A stretch of 28,057 nucleotides of DNA from an uncultured Enterobacteriaceae bacterium (GCA_936920625.1 CAKZHC010000035.1:1-28057), one strand, 5' to 3'; shown: positions 8,643 through 16,527, counted from the stretch's first letter. The notes: generated from the sequence alone by a model not told the origin. A program made the numbers and translations.

Positions 8643-9410
8643 ATGCAAAATCCCCTTGTTATGGGTAACTGGAAGCTTAATGGTAATAAAAACGTCACAG
8701 ATAAACTGATTGCTGATTTGCGCACGGCGCTCGACAATTCAGAGGGCTGTAATGTTGCCATTGCCCCACCCTTCGTCTATCTGCATCATGCTCACCAGGC
8801 GCTTGCTGGTAGTCGTATCGCTCTAGGTGCACAAAATGTTGATGTCAATCTTTCTGGTGCATTTACCGGTGAAGTTTCTGCTGAGATGTTAAAAGATATT
8901 GGTGCCCGTTATGTCATTATTGGCCATTCGGAGCGCCGCACTTACCACTCTGAACATAATGATATTATTGCAAAAAAATTTGAAATATTAAAAACGACCG
9001 GCCTTATCCCTGTATTGTGTATTGGTGAAACTGAATCGCAAAATGAGGCAGGTGACACCGAGGCGGTATGTGCCAGCCAGATCGATGCTGTATTGACTCC
9101 CCTTGGCGTTGAGGCGTTTAGGAATGTGGTTATTGCTTATGAGCCAGTATGGGCAATTGGTACCGGCAAATCGGCAACACCAGAGCAGGCGCAAAACGTA
9201 CATCAATTTATCCGGCATTATATTGCCAGACACAATGAAGAGATAGCGGACCAGCTGATTATTCAGTACGGGGGGTCAGTAAATGATAAAAATGCCGCTG
9301 AGCTTTTTGCCCAGCCAGACATCGATGGTGCGCTGGTGGGAGGAGCATCCTTAAAGGCAGAGGCCTTTGTACAAATTGTTAATGCTGCAACTGACTGCAA
9401 ATGTGCCTGA
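8643..9410 (+). CDS. tpiA: TpiA, triose-phosphate isomerase
   Basis: TpiA interconverts dihydroxyacetone phosphate and glyceraldehyde-3-phosphate in glycolysis and gluconeogenesis. It also connects the glycerol genes upstream to central metabolism. It is a single TIM barrel. From the ATG at 8643 the protein is 255 residues, exactly the E. coli length. A longer frame opens at a GTG at 8631, but that GTG abuts the GGAGG ribosome binding site (8633-8637), so the 8643 start is right. Catalytic Lys11 (MGNWKLNG), His95 (IIGHSERR) and Glu167 (AYEPVWAIGTGKS) are all present, as are phosphate-binding IQYGGSV and GALVGGASL. It is the last gene of the rraA-tpiA block. cdh, sbp and pfkA, which lie beyond it in E. 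coli, are replaced by the restriction-modification pair. Confidence 0.98.
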   Translation: MQNPLVMGNWKLNGNKNVTDKLIADLRTALDNSEGCNVAIAPPFVYLHHAHQALAGSRIALGAQNVDVNLSGAFTGEVSAEMLKDIGARYVIIGHSERRTYHSEHNDIIAKKFEILKTTGLIPVLCIGETESQNEAGDTEAVCASQIDAVLTPLGVEAFRNVVIAYEPVWAIGTGKSATPEQAQNVHQFIRHYIARHNEEIADQLIIQYGGSVNDKNAAELFAQPDIDGALVGGASLKAEAFVQIVNAATDCKCA

Positions 9411-9674
9411 ATTAATCAGAGCCATACCCTTAGTGAGGCATGAAAATGTCCTGCTGCGTATGCATACTATAGCCTGAATTTCAACAGGATGCTCTGTTGC
9501 TGATGCGTTAACAGACGGGTAATACTGAAAAATTAATGTCATGATTCTGCACTGTTACCTTATATTGAATAATCTGTCAGAGGGTCAGGGTTCATATAAA
9601 GTGACATAGTAGTTTCGAACCGTCCTGGAAAAAGGGAATGACAGGGATCATAATGTCCGCAAAGTCACCCAGAG

Positions 9675-10949
9675 ATGATAAAGATGACACAAGCCCGGTT
9701 TTTAGAGCTCCTGAAACAGGCTCGCAGCAGATATACCCAATGGGAAATAGCCGCATACACTGGTAAGAACATCAAAACGGTGAGGCGATGGGAAAAAGGA
9801 GAAATTCCATGCCCGGCAATGCTTGAATCAGTGCTGCGTAATCTGCTGCAAAAACCGGTTGCTTGTGTTGCAGACGAAGCGCACAGTTTCCGCTTCATTG
9901 ATCTCTTCGCGGGTATAGGAGGGATTCGCCTCGGTTTTGAGGCTTGTGGTGGTAAATGCGTTTTTACCAGCGAATGGAACGATTTTTCGAAAAAGACCTA
10001 TATCGAAAATCACGGCAATGATCATCCGTTTGTCGGCGATATTGTGCCGTTTCCGGCCGAAAAGATACCTGATCATGATGTGCTGCTTGCGGGTTTCCCT
10101 TGTCAGCCATTCAGTCTTGCTGGAATTAGTAAGAAAAACTCTTTGGGCCGGCCTCATGGTTTTGAGTGTACTACGCAGGGGACACTTTTTTTTGACGTGG
10201 CACGAATCATCGCAGCCAGGCGCCCCAAAGCCTTCCTGCTGGAAAATGTCAAGAATTTGCTTTCACACGATAAAGGCAATACCTTCAATGTGATTCTGCA
10301 AACGCTCAAAGATGAGCTGGGCTATAGTGTGCATTACCGGATTATTGACGGCCAGCACTTTACCCCTCAGCACCGTGAGCGGATTATCATCGTCGGTTTC
10401 CTCGAAAAGACCGGATTTTCATGGGATGACCTGCAATTACCAGCTGAAGGGCCTCGTCTTGGCTCTGTCCTGCACAAAACGGATGGCAGTGAACCTCTGT
10501 TATCATGGGATGAGAATCGTTTTTTTGCACATGATCGCAAAACAGTACAGCCCAAATACACGCTTACACCCAAGCTATGGGCCTACCTGCAAAGTTATGC
10601 AGAAAAACATCGCGCAGCTGGCAATGGTTTTGGTTTCGGTATGGTGTATCAGAACAGTGTAACGCGCACCCTTTCGGCACGGTACTATAAAGATGGGTCA
10701 GAGATCCTCGTATGGCAGGAAGATAAAAAACGCCCGCGCCGGCTGACTCCACGGGAATGCGCCCGTCTGATGGGTTTTCCGGACACGTTCAGGATTTCTG
10801 TAAGCGATACCCAAGCCTACCGGCAGTTTGGCAACAGCGTTGTTGTGCCTGTTATGCAGGAGGTTGCCCGAATTATGATCCCGCACGTTAAAATATTAAC
10901 CACATATGGGCATGAGGGTACGCCTGCCCCGCTGTCCCTGTCTGCCTGA
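9675..10949 (+). CDS. Dcm-like DNA cytosine-C5 methyltransferase of a type II R-M system
   Basis: This protein would methylate C5 of cytosine in a short DNA site using S-adenosylmethionine. From N to C of its 424 residues, about 10-55 look like a helix-turn-helix (YTQWEIAAYTGKNIKTVRRWE). Motif I is FIDLFAGIGGIRLGFE from 74. Motif IV is GFPCQPFSLAG with nucleophile Cys143. ENVKN is motif VI near 190, QHRER is motif VIII near 232, and QFGNSVVVPV is motif X near 384. The target-recognition half, including GNGFGFGMVY and SVTRTLSARYYKDGSEIL, is strikingly like E. coli Dcm, which suggests recognition of CCWGG. Dcm's own N-terminal extension is absent. N-terminal HTH domains in M.SsoII and M.EcoRII relatives repress their own promoter, so self-control is plausible. 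An ATG at 9684 is an alternative start, with AGAG 9 bases upstream. The endonuclease gene follows. Confidence 0.93.
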   Translation: MIKMTQARFLELLKQARSRYTQWEIAAYTGKNIKTVRRWEKGEIPCPAMLESVLRNLLQKPVACVADEAHSFRFIDLFAGIGGIRLGFEACGGKCVFTSEWNDFSKKTYIENHGNDHPFVGDIVPFPAEKIPDHDVLLAGFPCQPFSLAGISKKNSLGRPHGFECTTQGTLFFDVARIIAARRPKAFLLENVKNLLSHDKGNTFNVILQTLKDELGYSVHYRIIDGQHFTPQHRERIIIVGFLEKTGFSWDDLQLPAEGPRLGSVLHKTDGSEPLLSWDENRFFAHDRKTVQPKYTLTPKLWAYLQSYAEKHRAAGNGFGFGMVYQNSVTRTLSARYYKDGSEILVWQEDKKRPRRLTPRECARLMGFPDTFRISVSDTQAYRQFGNSVVVPVMQEVARIMIPHVKILTTYGHEGTPAPLSLSA

Positions 10950-11060
10950 TGAATGCTACACCAGTCATCCATAATACAACGGGTTCATCCGGACCGGAGA
11001 TTCAGAAAACATGAGATGCGTTATTGTCAGCAGGCGTGAGCCTGAGTGTAACAGGTAATA

Positions 11061-11081
11061 GCGTATACATGTGTATAACGC
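11061..11081. promoter_or_regulatory. Near-palindrome upstream of the endonuclease gene
   Basis: Within the 182-base gap between methyltransferase and endonuclease, TATACA (11064-11069) and TGTATA (11072-11077) form a perfect inverted repeat around a 2-base centre. It is extended on both sides by GCG (11061-11063) and CGC (11079-11081) with one extra A. A CCAGG sequence follows at 11084-11088. This symmetrical element is a candidate operator for a regulator such as the HTH domain of the methyltransferase. A hairpin in the leader is the alternative. Confidence 0.45.
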
Positions 11082-11131
11082 CCCCAGGAATGGTGGCACT
11101 TTAGTGATGAAAAAGTAACCGAGGTAAGGGA

Positions 11132-12373
11132 ATGAAACAGGGTTATCTTTCGCAGTATTTCAAAGGAGTAGCGCTTAAGCGTCTGAGTGTAGTAGAGGCC
11201 GATATAATACGTTCGAACCAGCATGAGTATCACGGAACAGGAGAATTGCGTGAGATTCTTGGGGAGCCGGACGGCAAGGTGCGTTTTACAGCCAGTTTTC
11301 TGTACCTTACTGATCAGGATGGCGAGCCTATCGTTGAGGATGGGTTTCTGACCTTATATCCGGCACGCCGCAATGCAAGAAGGCGTGGTGTAAAGCGTCC
11401 TGAAGAATACCGGCTCTATTTTTCAAACAACTCTGTTTCTCAGTGTGCCGCGGCAGGTGATCTGCTGGTGATTGCCAGAAAACCGGATGATACACTGTTA
11501 GTGATTGTGGTCGAAAAAGATACCACTACAGAACAGCAGATTATGTGGCTGTTTGGTTTTTCCTCTCTTAGTCATCCGGGCTTTTCTGTCAAATCCGAAT
11601 TGGAAACAGAACAGGATCGGATCGACTTTGCGGCGCGCGTTGTCCTTGAGCAGATTGGCGTTGAACTCCAGGAAGAGGCCCCCGACTATCTGGGTCAGAT
11701 GCTAACAAAATTTAACGGCATGTTTCCGAAAGCCATCGATTTTTCTGTTTATGCCCGGAGCACTATTCGCGACCTGAGCAGTCGGGATGACCCCGATGCT
11801 GCATTAATAGCTTGGATGGAACGTGAGGAAATTCTGTTCCGTACGCTCGAAAACCATATTATGGGCGGGAAGCTAAGCAGGCTTGCGGAGGAAAGCCCTG
11901 AATGCACGGAATCATTCATCAGGCTTGTTAAGAGTACACCTCAGCGTCGTAAATCCCGTGCTGGTTTAGCTCTTGAAAATCATCTGGAACACGTTTTTAT
12001 CGAGCACGGAATAACCTGTACCCGATCTGGTGTGACAGAAAATAATCTTAAACCGGATTTCATTTTTCCGGGTATCACTTGTTACCATGATCTGCGTTTT
12101 CCGCAAACAAAGCTGACCATGCTGGCAGCAAAATTGACCTGTAAGGATCGCTGGCGTCAGATTCTTAATGAAGCTGCCCGTATCAGTCAAAAGCACCTTC
12201 TGACACTGGAACCCAGCATCAGCGAAAACCAAACAAGGGAAATGAGGACAGAGAAGATACAACTGATTCTTCCCCGCAGACTTCATAAGACCTGCACAAT
12301 AACACAGCAGGGCTGGCTGATGGATGTTGCTGCTTTTATCAGATTAGTGCGACAACATCAGATATCATCGTAG
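11132..12373 (+). CDS. Type II restriction endonuclease with EcoRII-type catalytic C-terminal domain
   Basis: The 413-residue protein should cut unmethylated CCWGG-type sites. The C-terminal half (about 265-413) closely resembles the catalytic domain of EcoRII: RRKSRAG at 272-278, LENHLEHVFIEHG with Glu282, KPDFIFP with Asp309, then LAAKLTCKDRWRQILNEA with Lys334, forming a PD-(D/E)XK-type site. The N-terminal half (about 1-180) does not match the EcoRII effector domain by eye. It contains KRLSVVEAD, SNQHEYHG and a likely beta-rich stretch up to VVEKDTTTEQQI, and may be a different DNA-binding or effector module. The start has GAGG and AAGGGA just upstream of ATG. The partner methyltransferase lies 182 bases upstream on the same strand. 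The gene appears intact. The exact site cut is inference from Dcm and EcoRII similarity. Confidence 0.9.
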   Translation: MKQGYLSQYFKGVALKRLSVVEADIIRSNQHEYHGTGELREILGEPDGKVRFTASFLYLTDQDGEPIVEDGFLTLYPARRNARRRGVKRPEEYRLYFSNNSVSQCAAAGDLLVIARKPDDTLLVIVVEKDTTTEQQIMWLFGFSSLSHPGFSVKSELETEQDRIDFAARVVLEQIGVELQEEAPDYLGQMLTKFNGMFPKAIDFSVYARSTIRDLSSRDDPDAALIAWMEREEILFRTLENHIMGGKLSRLAEESPECTESFIRLVKSTPQRRKSRAGLALENHLEHVFIEHGITCTRSGVTENNLKPDFIFPGITCYHDLRFPQTKLTMLAAKLTCKDRWRQILNEAARISQKHLLTLEPSISENQTREMRTEKIQLILPRRLHKTCTITQQGWLMDVAAFIRLVRQHQISS

Positions 12374-12428
12374 TTTACAGGCAGCCTGAGAGTGTGACTA
12401 ATTAAACGAGACGGAAAAATCAGGCAAT

Positions 12429-12510
12429 CCGGCTTTATTTTCTTCCGAACTATTATCATTCATCACTAAACGCTTCAGTGGTGAATGATTTTAGTGGTCA
12501 ATAAAGCCGG
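12429..12510. repeat. 82-base nested stem-loop between endonuclease and tag genes
   Basis: The outer arms CCGGCTTTATT (12429-12439) and AATAAAGCCGG (12500-12510) are perfect 11-base complements. Inside, ATCATTCATCACT (12455-12467) pairs with AGTGGTGAATGAT (12477-12489) with one G-T wobble and a 9-base loop. It lies between the convergent endonuclease and tag genes, so it could be a bidirectional terminator, but no clear U-tract follows either stem. Its compact double-hairpin form also suits a miniature repeat element. Other genomic copies would decide. Confidence 0.55.
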
Positions 12511-12539
12511 CCTTGTGAGCGAAAGAGCTGAACAAATAT

Positions 12540-13139
12540 TCAGCGAGTGTTATCAGAGCGGTTTTCTGGCGTAAATTGCTGGCGATTATCAGGATGACAG
12601 AAGCAGCTCGTTACATGGTCGTTAATCAGGCCACATGCCTGCATGAAGGAGTAGCAAATAGTCGCACCAATAAATTTAAAGCCTCTTTTTTTCAGGGCAT
12701 TTGATAATGACTCTGATAATTCACTGGTAGCTGGTATATCGCGATAGCTTTGATAATGGTTTACCTGAGGTATATTGCCTACAAATGACCAGATAAACTC
12801 GACAAAAGGCTCGCCTGCCGATTCCATAGCTATCAAAGCGCGTGCGTTAGTGATAATGGAGGATATTTTACTGCGGTTACGAATGATCCCTGTGTCATGC
12901 AGCAGACGTCCGACATCCTCTTCATTCATCAAAGCTACCCTGTCCGGGTCAAATTGATGGAAGGCGTTACGATAATTTTGCCGCTTTTTTAACACCGTAA
13001 TCCACGAAAGTCCGGCCTGCTGACCTTCAAGACAAAGTAGTTCAAATAGAGCCTGTCGGTTCTTATTAGGGCTGCCCCATTCGGTATCATGATATTCAAT
13101 ATAGAGTGGATCAGATGTAACCCAGCCACAACGCTGCAT
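12540..13139 (-). CDS. tag: Tag, constitutive 3-methyladenine-DNA glycosylase I
   Basis: Tag removes 3-methyladenine from alkylated DNA as the first step of base-excision repair. It has the helix-hairpin-helix fold with a structural zinc. The 199-residue protein begins MQRCGWVTSDPLYIEYHDTEWG, giving zinc ligands Cys4 and His17. The second pair lies in NDHVTSCFCHPDN near residues 175-182. EGQQAGLSWITVLKKRQNYR carries the conserved Glu38 region. It is about 12 residues longer than E. coli Tag through a polar tail that ends the frame. A good AAGGAG lies upstream of the ATG. From memory, the E. coli neighbour is the bisC / yiaF region, and yiaF appears about 3 kb further on. It is convergent with the endonuclease gene. 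Confidence 0.96.
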   Translation of the reverse strand: MQRCGWVTSDPLYIEYHDTEWGSPNKNRQALFELLCLEGQQAGLSWITVLKKRQNYRNAFHQFDPDRVALMNEEDVGRLLHDTGIIRNRSKISSIITNARALIAMESAGEPFVEFIWSFVGNIPQVNHYQSYRDIPATSELSESLSNALKKRGFKFIGATICYSFMQACGLINDHVTSCFCHPDNRQQFTPENRSDNTR

Positions 13140-13717
13140 AATTAATACTCCTTGTAATATATCATCAGTTCACTTTGGCGCACTGGTAAAGCTGCCAGCC
13201 AATCAGTTTTGATATGAGCAGCAGTGATAACCCGGCGTATATAATACATCAAGGTAAATTGCCGATATTGCTTAAATTCAACATAGTAGTCAGGCAGTGC
13301 AGCAGACCGGGTGTTACACGCTCTATCCTGACAACCGTTATTAAGATGCTATCTTCGGGGTGCGGTAGCATAACGAATATGGGGTATGCAGCCAAGGATG
13401 ACATCATTTTTTTGTGTTTTTGGATAATATTTCACAAACAAAATCAGAGAATTTTGACAGTTAATACTTTAAGGATTGATTTAAATTCAGGTTATGGAGC
13501 TTGATGACGGGTGTTATCATGGCGATAATGGGCTTATACATTAAGGAAACTGTATTGTTGCTGGCGTAAAAGCGGAGGTCTTTGCATAGGGTTGTCCATT
13601 CATATGTAACAACTTTGCCAGATTGTGTTCAGTAGATGGATTCTTTGCGATGTTGGTTAACGGGTTGAAAATATCCTGTTAGCTCTCTACAGGCTCCAGA
13701 CTTACGGGGATGCTATG
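13140..13717. other. tag-yidA intergenic stretch
   Basis: This 578-base region lies between divergent tag and yidA. One open frame (13214-13504, plus strand, 96 codons) has no ribosome binding site and a composition rich in Ile, Leu, Cys and Ser. I do not recognise it and think it more likely chance or decayed sequence. No RNA gene or clear promoter was placed. Confidence 0.45.
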
Positions 13718-14530
13718 ATGGCAATAAAATTAATAGCAATCGATATGGGTGGCACTTTGCTTAATCCTCAGCATGAGATAACGGCGGGTGTTAAGGCTGC
13801 AATTACAGCGGCCAAAAAGAGAGGTATTAAAATAGTGCTGGCCAGTGGCCGCCCCTGGATTGGGATGGAACGTTATTTAATGGAGCTCGATTTGCAGGAG
13901 AAGGGGCAGTACGCTATAGCCTGTAATGGGGCACAAGTGCACCGTGCGGAAGGCGGGGAACTAATATCAGAAATTACGTTAAATTACGACGACTATCGCT
14001 ATTTTGAAGCGCTATCGCGCGAGCTGGGAGTACATTTCCAGGCAATGGGCCGCAGCGCTATTTATACGGCTAATAAAGATATAAGTGAATACACCATCCA
14101 GGAGTCCTATGTGACAGGTATTGACCTGCGCTACTGTAGTGTGGATGAGATGGATCCACAGATGCATTTCTTAAAATTAATGATGGTAGATAAACCAGCA
14201 TTGCTGGATGTGGCAATTGCTCGCTTACCACAAGAACTGCGGAGTGCATACACTGTGGAGAAGAGCGCCCTGCACTATCTGGAAATTATTCATAAACAGG
14301 TTAGCAAAGGTTACGGTGTTAGTAAGCTGGCCGAATTACTCAATTTGCAACCGGAGGAAGTGATGGCTATTGGTGATCAGGAAAATGACATCGCAATGCT
14401 GGAGTACTCTGGAACTGGCGTGGCAATGGGTAATGCGGTTGATTCTGTTAAGATGGTTAGTCAGTTTATTACCCGAACCAATATGGAGGATGGCGTAGCA
14501 TATGCAATTGAGAAATTTGCACTCTGCTAG
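13718..14530 (+). CDS. yidA: YidA-like sugar-phosphate phosphatase (HAD superfamily, Cof-type) with altered active site
   Basis: YidA is a cytoplasmic HAD-family phosphatase acting on sugar phosphates and similar small molecules. The ATG at 13718 gives 270 residues, the E. coli length, with GGGGA 7 bases upstream. A second ATG at 13715 is closer to that signal and less likely. Cap and core domains match E. coli: LSRELGVHFQAMGRSAIYTANKDISEYT, FLKLMMVDKPALLD, KGYGVSKLAELL with the motif III Lys, and motif IV GDQENDIAML. Motif I is unusual: it reads IDMGGTLL, so the nucleophile Asp9 remains but the second aspartate, the general acid/base of phosphatases, is Gly11 (codon GGT at 13748-13750). The rest of the gene is open. 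It may be an early pseudogene, or a protein kept for binding rather than catalysis. Confidence 0.93.
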   Translation: MAIKLIAIDMGGTLLNPQHEITAGVKAAITAAKKRGIKIVLASGRPWIGMERYLMELDLQEKGQYAIACNGAQVHRAEGGELISEITLNYDDYRYFEALSRELGVHFQAMGRSAIYTANKDISEYTIQESYVTGIDLRYCSVDEMDPQMHFLKLMMVDKPALLDVAIARLPQELRSAYTVEKSALHYLEIIHKQVSKGYGVSKLAELLNLQPEEVMAIGDQENDIAMLEYSGTGVAMGNAVDSVKMVSQFITRTNMEDGVAYAIEKFALC

Positions 14531-14590
14531 CCAGTCAGCTTTGCTTGAAGGTACCTGGTAAATAAACCAGAATTTACCGGTGAGATACTA

Positions 14591-14923
14591 TCAGGGAGAA
14601 TCTGCTGCCACCGTATTGTTATGGCGTAAGTAATCCCATGGAAGCAGCATGGTGTCCAGCAGTGCTGAAAAAGGTAGATCGATAACAGCAAGAGAGCGTA
14701 TCGGCCATTCATTATCGCCGTTAGTGATCAGATCTGCGGCGGCTCTGGTACCCGGATAGTATCCCGTATCCGTCCCGGTATGACACATCACGCTGGAGCA
14801 GCCACTAATAGTCAGCATCAGGCTGGCCACTATCGCGACTGTGCTATATTTCTTGGGTGCTGTAGTTAGTTCGCACCTGTGTTTTTTATCCGGTTGAATA
14901 AAACTGTCAGTATGCAGATACAT
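14591..14923 (-). CDS. yidQ: YidQ-like lipoprotein (YceK/YidQ family, DUF1375)
   Basis: A small predicted lipoprotein of unknown function. The lipobox ISGC is followed by the family signature CSSVMCHTGTDTGYYPGTRAAADL, then SLAVIDLPFSALLDTMLLPWD, which I recognise from E. coli YidQ. Length is 110 residues. The lipobox cysteine is at about residue 42, so the N-terminal region before the hydrophobic stretch (VAIVASLMLTIS) is longer than usual, but no better start codon is visible. A TATAAT element lies just upstream. In E. coli yidQ and yidA are near each other, with ibpAB next to yidQ. ibpAB are missing here. It converges with yidA. Confidence 0.88.
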   Translation of the reverse strand: MYLHTDSFIQPDKKHRCELTTAPKKYSTVAIVASLMLTISGCSSVMCHTGTDTGYYPGTRAAADLITNGDNEWPIRSLAVIDLPFSALLDTMLLPWDYLRHNNTVAADSP

Positions 14924-14943
14924 TTCCAGTCAGTGTAAGTTAA

Positions 14944-14949
14944 TTATAA
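14944..14949 (-). promoter_or_regulatory. Candidate -10 element of yidQ
   Basis: A perfect TATAAT on the minus strand lies 20 bases upstream of the yidQ ATG. The -35 region is weak. The predicted transcript would have a leader of only about 13 bases. Confidence 0.4.
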
Positions 14950-15662
14950 CCCTATGATAGATGTGTTACATATTCATGTAATTCAAATTATCTCAGCCTG
15001 TATAGGCTTCATTGTATATTAAAATTAAAAATTGTGAATTCAGAACGATATATCAGTTTGGATATTGTTATTACATAACGCTGTATACTGTATCTCTTAT
15101 TTTATCAGGTTCCCGGCTTAAACACTACTGATACACTATCACCATCTTAGTTGTAATAGTCATGACAAATCTTGTGGTAATCTCCTCGAAATCTATTGTC
15201 AGTTTGTACAATGCGTCATTCTGTTTTGACCAAAGATGCTTTAATCAATAGATTTACCTGTAAGGTGATTAATACCAGTCTGACATTTTGATTAATGCTG
15301 CAAGCAAAGTAAAAACACAGTGTTTGTGCTTCATGGAGAAGAGTTCGATCTGCCTTAAATATTGGGTACGATTGAGAGAACATATTACAGGATTGACATG
15401 AAAAATCAGATGACTTAGTGACATCCTGCAAGTTAAGTTCATTTTTATATAGCATAAACAGCAATAATATTTTAAGCACACAAGATCAGCTACCATGCAT
15501 AGGAATTCCTGTGGCGGCAGAATAGATAATTTTACGTGTAGTAGCTGCTGATTTTGGTATCTGATTATTCAGACAGCCAGAATTAGAAAGTGATTAACAT
15601 GAGCTCTGACATGAATTTATTGATTATAGTAAAGCACAATATATTGAAATTACTATTAAATT

Positions 15663-15689
15663 TGGTGCCCCTTGATATCCAGGGCACCA
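15663..15689 (-). terminator. Hairpin downstream of yiaF
   Basis: TGGTGCCC (15663-15670) and GGGCACCA (15682-15689) are perfect 8-base complements with an 11-base loop. On the minus strand, the direction of yiaF, the stem is followed by an AAATTTAAT-type stretch. The GC-rich stem in an AT-rich spacer suggests a transcription terminator. Confidence 0.45.
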
Positions 15690-15797
15690 GAGATAATCGA
15701 TTTTGCATATATTCTGTGTTTTTCCATTAATCACTAAATCCGGCTATAAGACTATTATCAACAAATATTGCTCATTATTGATATGGTCCTGATTTAG

Positions 15798-16527
15798 TCA
15801 TAATCTGTTTAACAGATAATCAGCCTGGTCTAGAGTACTGCCGTTAAGCCTGAGGCGGTCCATCATTTGGTTGTAGGTAGCGGCTGCCTGTTCATTGTCA
15901 AACTGCACATTCAGGCCATCGAATTTGACATTATTTCCTTGCTCGAACAGAAAATCTCCTGCCTGTGCAGCATCCCGCGTCAGGGATTGCAGTGCGGGTA
16001 ATACAGTGGAAATCTGGCTGGCTGGTTTTGTAACCTTCTGCGCGTAAAAGTTATCAAAGACTGTTTTGAGATCGTCTGGCATCTTCAGTTGCGACTTATT
16101 GCTATCAGCTTGTGCTCTGGCGGCCTGAAACTGCTGGTTTAGTTCATTCAGTACGCCACTGTCCTTACGAAAAGCCTCACGCTGGGTGATGTAATCCTTA
16201 GGTGTCTGAATTGCACTAAAATGAGCAACTACCGGGCTGAACCCATTATCTTTTATACGATTAATTTGCTGGGAAAAGTTATAAATGATGTCGTAATTAT
16301 TGGCATAATTACCGAACTGCTGTTTTTGGTCCGGGTTTAGCATTGGGAGCTGTTTTTCATTTTGCATTGCACTGCTTTGTAGAAATTCAGTAAAAGCTTT
16401 ACGTTGAACCTCTTCTTTATTATCGCAGCCGCTAATAATTCCTGACGTAAATAATATAGCACAATAATAATAATATAGCACAAAACAGTCCAATATGCTG
16501 GATAATGCGTAATGAACTCGTTGTCAT
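15798..16527 (-). pseudogene. yiaF: YiaF (DUF3053) lipoprotein gene, frameshifted in the signal peptide
   Basis: The body (KEEVQRKAFTEFLQSS, NPDQKQQFGNYANNYDIIYNFSQQINR, PKDYITQREAF and onward) matches the DUF3053 family protein YiaF of E. coli, an envelope lipoprotein of unknown role. The natural start is the ATG at 16527 behind a GGAG/GAGAG signal. From it, MTTSSLRIIQHIGLFCAILLLL runs into the wrong frame and stops after 31 residues at 16432. The lipobox IISGC is in the other frame. That frame opens only with a TTG at 16493, which lacks a proper signal. The break coincides with a 14-base direct repeat of 19-base period (16450-16463 and 16469-16482). Removing one 19-base unit would give an ordinary 28-residue lipoprotein signal sequence. 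The gene is either a recent pseudogene or reversible through repeat loss. Confidence 0.85.
16450..16482. repeat. 19-base-period direct repeat in the yiaF signal-peptide region
   Basis: The 14-base sequence AATAATATAGCACA occurs at 16450-16463 and 16469-16482, separated by an ATAAT stretch, so the period is 19 bases. Because 19 is not a multiple of 3, the extra unit shifts the reading frame of yiaF. Confidence 0.85.

Larger units (their letters stand above)
14924..15797. other. Long gene-free stretch between yidQ and yiaF
   Basis: These 874 bases are AT-rich. The minus-strand open frames near 15216-15496 overlap each other, are low in complexity and lack ribosome binding sites, so I leave them out. 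The region would have held ibpAB or other neighbours in relatives. I see no remnant of them. It includes the yidQ promoter candidate and a hairpin beyond yiaF, listed separately. Confidence 0.45.

Noticed and set aside
13214..13504. Possible 96-residue gene upstream of yidA
   Set aside because: There is no ribosome binding site, no recognisable motif, and a composition like random AT-rich sequence. Conservation in relatives could reverse this.
15798..16493. A 231-residue YiaF protein read from a start at 16493
   Set aside because: The start codon would be TTG without a ribosome binding site, and the translated leader CFVLYYYYCA is the out-of-frame reading of a repeat. The true start is at 16527 in another frame.
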